A stretch of DNA of 64,000 nt from Mesorhizobium sp. M3A.F.Ca.ET.080.04.2.1 (lineage in GTDB: Bacteria > Pseudomonadota > Alphaproteobacteria > Rhizobiales > Rhizobiaceae). Positions within the stretch are counted from its first letter, which is position 1. Every line of letters begins with the position of its first letter. The translations under genes and the position numbers were made by a program. Positions 62,292 through 64,000 of this stretch are shown in pieces. The notes under the pieces are model-generated. The model was given only the letters and a program-made list of their open reading frames with translations, ran no database searches and had not been told where the DNA came from. Location of the stretch: contig NZ_CP034451.1 in assembly GCF_003952525.1 (NCBI RefSeq), positions 3,348,001 to 3,412,000 on the forward strand. Reading direction: 5' to 3'.

Positions 62292-62403
62292 GCTAAAGCG
62301 CGACGCGCTGAAACGGAGTCAGGCGACGCGCTTTAAGTCTTTGTTTTTACGCATGTCGTTGCCCCAGAACCGCTGCGCACTTCTGGGCGACATGCTTTAG
62401 CGC
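62292..62403. repeat. Rhizobial intergenic repeat (GCGACGCGCTTTAAG ... GCGACATGCTTTAG)
   Basis: A complete copy of the family represented less well at 13715-13813: CTAAAGCGCGACGCGCTG, then GGCGACGCGCTTTAAG, ATGTCGTTGCCCC, AGAACCGCTGCGCAC and a terminal GGGCGACATGCTTTAGCG. The holA stop codon (TAA in reverse, 62397-62399) lies in its last bases. Confidence 0.72.
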
Positions 62404-63440
62404 TGCCCCAGCCTGGCGCTTTCCACCGCGATGCCGAGCAGGGCCTGGCGCGCCAAGGCCTCCGATAAATCGGGCCGCTTGCGGGTCTGCAGCACCGCCG
62501 TCTGCAATCGGTTCAGCGCGCGGCCGAGCGCTTCGCTGCTCCAGCGTTCGAGTGTCTTTTCGACCAACCTGCGGCGCGAAAAGAAAACCGGCGGGCGGGC
62601 GGCGGCGACGACCGACGCGGCATTGCGGCCCCCCGATTCCATCTGGCCGCGCATTGCCTGGATCGCCTGCAGCTGCCGCATCGCAGCCGACAGCACCAGG
62701 AACGGGTGACCACCCGACTGGCAGTGGCGGGTGAAGGCGGTGTCGAAATCGCCGATCCTGCCGTCGAGCACGGCATCGACCGCGTCGTCGAAGGAGGCGC
62801 CGGACACATCGCCCGACATCGCATTGACGTCGTCGAGGACGATCTCCCTCTTGCCGTGGGCGTAGAGCACCAGCTTCTCGATCTCGCCGCGCGAGGCCAG
62901 CCGGTCTCCGCCGAGATTGCGGCGCAACGCCTGCCTGGCGTCGAGCGTCATCGACATGCCGGCCTTGCGCAGTTCGTCATCGATGACCGAATCCAGATCC
63001 CTGGCCTCGTCGGCATAGCAGGGCAAGGCCATGGCGTTGCCGGCGGCTTCGACGATGGCTCGCAAGCCGGTGCCCTTCTTCAGGTCGCCGGCTTCGATCA
63101 GGATGACCGCATCCCGTGCCGGCTCGCTCGTCAGCGCCTTGATGTCGTCGGCCAGGGCCTTTTGGCCGCTGGCATTGCGCACCCAGAGCAGCCGCCGGTC
63201 GGAGAACATCGGCACGGTGCGGGCCTCGTCGAGCAGGCGGCCCTGGTCACGGTCGACTTCCGCGCCGTCCAGCTTGACCACCGAGAACGGGTCGTCGAGC
63301 GGCAGGCCGGTCTTGGTGGCAAAGGTCTTGGCCCGCTCGGCGACCAAGCCGCGATCGGGGCCGTAAAGCAGGACAATCGCCATCGCGGGGTCCGGCTTCG
63401 CGAGCCACGAATCGACCTCGTATCCCTTCTTCTGTGCCAT
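62397..63440 (-). CDS. holA: DNA polymerase III delta subunit
   Basis: Clamp-loader subunit that opens the sliding clamp. The 347-residue product has MAQKKGYEVDSWLAKPDPAMAIVLLYGPDRGLVAERAKTF, LPLDDPFSVVKLDGAEVDRDQGRLLDEARTVPMFSDRRLLWVRNA, LASRGEIEKLVLYAHGKREIVLDDVNAMSGD and a C-terminal helical domain (DLSEALARQALLGIAVESARLG), all typical of alphaproteobacterial HolA. The normal upstream neighbour lptE is not present; the 5' side faces an intergenic gap and the divergent bkd operon. Confidence 0.94.
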   Translation of the reverse strand: MAQKKGYEVDSWLAKPDPAMAIVLLYGPDRGLVAERAKTFATKTGLPLDDPFSVVKLDGAEVDRDQGRLLDEARTVPMFSDRRLLWVRNASGQKALADDIKALTSEPARDAVILIEAGDLKKGTGLRAIVEAAGNAMALPCYADEARDLDSVIDDELRKAGMSMTLDARQALRRNLGGDRLASRGEIEKLVLYAHGKREIVLDDVNAMSGDVSGASFDDAVDAVLDGRIGDFDTAFTRHCQSGGHPFLVLSAAMRQLQAIQAMRGQMESGGRNAASVVAAARPPVFFSRRRLVEKTLERWSSEALGRALNRLQTAVLQTRKRPDLSEALARQALLGIAVESARLGQR

Positions 63441-63797
63441 GCGGGGTGAGTTAGCACGGGGCGGGGTGAGGGAACCAGAGGTTCGGCCATTAAGGGCGGC
63501 AGGTGGTCAGGCCGCGGCAGGCAGGTGAGGGGCAGCGTCACCGCCGGCAAATGGGCGCTGACCGAACCTACCGCCGACTTGCCTCCTCTTGCGCCTAACG
63601 CCCAGCCACCATTCGCCAAATTGCGCGGGAGGCAAAAACATCGACAAGAAATTTCGCTGCCATATCTGCATCTTGTCGGCCATGGGCTGCCGCCGCCGGC
63701 GGCGGCCGGCAACAGGGAAGGCAGCCGCTATCTCGGCCGATGAAATGGCGGCGCGGATGTGCCACTATCGCACCGGCAACATTGGAGGACGAAGGTC
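63441..63797. other. Divergent intergenic gap holA-bkdA
   Basis: A 357-bp gap. It contains the repeat fragment CGGCAGGCAGGTGAGGGGCA (63515-63537) found also before glk, and presumably the bkd promoter; no gene or RNA was recognised. Confidence 0.4.
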
Positions 63798-64000
63798 ATG
63801 GCCGATGCTGGAATGTTGCGCTTTCATGTGCCCGAGCCCGAGGTTCGGCCCGGCGGCACGCCCGATTTCTCCAATGTGACCATTGCCAAGGCAGGCTCGG
63901 TGCCGCGTCCGGAGATCGATGTCGATCCGCGCAGCATCCGCGACATGGCCTTCTCCATCATCCGGGTGCTCAACCGTGCCGGCGAAGCGGTCGGTCCGTG
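63798..64000 (+). CDS. bkdA1: Branched-chain 2-oxoacid dehydrogenase E1 alpha (start only)
   Basis: The first 67 codons of a gene leaving the window on the right. MADAGMLRFHVPEPEVRPGGTPDFSNVTIAKAGSVPRPEIDVDPRSIRDMAFSIIRVLNRAGEAVGP matches the characteristic N-terminus of the E1-alpha subunit of the branched-chain (3-methyl-2-oxobutanoate) dehydrogenase complex, which catalyses TPP-dependent decarboxylation of valine-, leucine- and isoleucine-derived oxoacids. GGAGGACGAAGG precedes the ATG. E1-beta, E2 and lpd genes are expected further right. Confidence 0.88.
   Translation, partial: MADAGMLRFHVPEPEVRPGGTPDFSNVTIAKAGSVPRPEIDVDPRSIRDMAFSIIRVLNRAGEAVGP

Noticed and set aside
63525..63743. Short plus-strand frame of 72 codons upstream of bkdA1
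   Set aside because: Begins inside a repeat fragment, poor start context, and overlaps the expected promoter region.
1..64000. CRISPR arrays, prophage or complete IS elements
   Set aside because: No regularly spaced direct repeats, no cas, integrase or transposase frames, and no phage structural genes were seen; the repeats present are isolated palindromes.

Overview
The window is a gene-dense, GC-rich chromosomal segment of an alphaproteobacterium, most likely Mesorhizobium or a close relative in the Hyphomicrobiales. The evidence is the gene order hrcA/rph/rdgB/hemW, timA-mltA-smr, dnaQ-coaE-aroE-maf-ppsR | hemE-hemJ-rho and mnmE-mnmG-rsmG-parA-parB. EcfG-type promoters and rhizobial-type intergenic palindromes support it. 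No phage, complete insertion sequence, CRISPR array or rRNA operon was seen.

Layout. (1) 1-4.2 kb: an NHEJ pair (ligD, cut by the window edge, and ku) and a DUF892 stress gene, each transcription unit preceded by a GGAAC-N16-CGTT promoter. (2) 4.4-8.1 kb: a TAXI-type TRAP transporter. (3) 8.4-13.6 kb: a DGPF/YCII protein with an ECF42-type sigma factor, cysK, a LysE exporter and a sorbosone-dehydrogenase-like protein. (4) 13.9-24.7 kb: housekeeping genes for the heat-shock repressor, RNA processing, nucleotide sanitation, haem/SAM chemistry, rRNA methylation, cell-wall lipid recycling and queuosine. (5) 24.8-33.8 kb: mepA, glk, an ABC exporter, dapB, gpmA, tRNA-Leu(CAG), and an unusual cNMP-sensor/TrxR-like flavoprotein paired with a UBP zinc finger. 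(6) 33.8-40.6 kb: a looser, accessory-looking stretch with a truncated antitoxin, small secreted or membrane proteins, a racemase/dadA pair, rlpA, phaZ and a transglutaminase-like peptidase behind a CtrA-type box. (7) 40.8-49.1 kb: envelope genes, then secB and dnaQ-coaE-aroE-maf-ppsR. (8) 49.1-49.5 kb: the probable chromosomal origin oriC, between ppsR (RP001/DUF299) and hemE, with DnaA boxes, clustered GANTC sites and an AT-rich tract. (9) 49.5-60.5 kb: hemE, hemJ, rho, mnmE, mnmG, rsmG, parA and parB, with a parS cluster about 7-9 kb from oriC. (10) 60.8-64 kb: a DUF1326/DUF2182 pair, holA, and the start of a branched-chain 2-oxoacid dehydrogenase operon.

The right half is therefore the replication-initiation and segregation centre of the chromosome. 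oriC, the parS sites and ParA/ParB all lie within 11 kb, and genes close to the origin on each side are transcribed away from it. Several families of palindromic intergenic repeats recur through the window, and at several genes they supply stop codons or a Shine-Dalgarno-like sequence.
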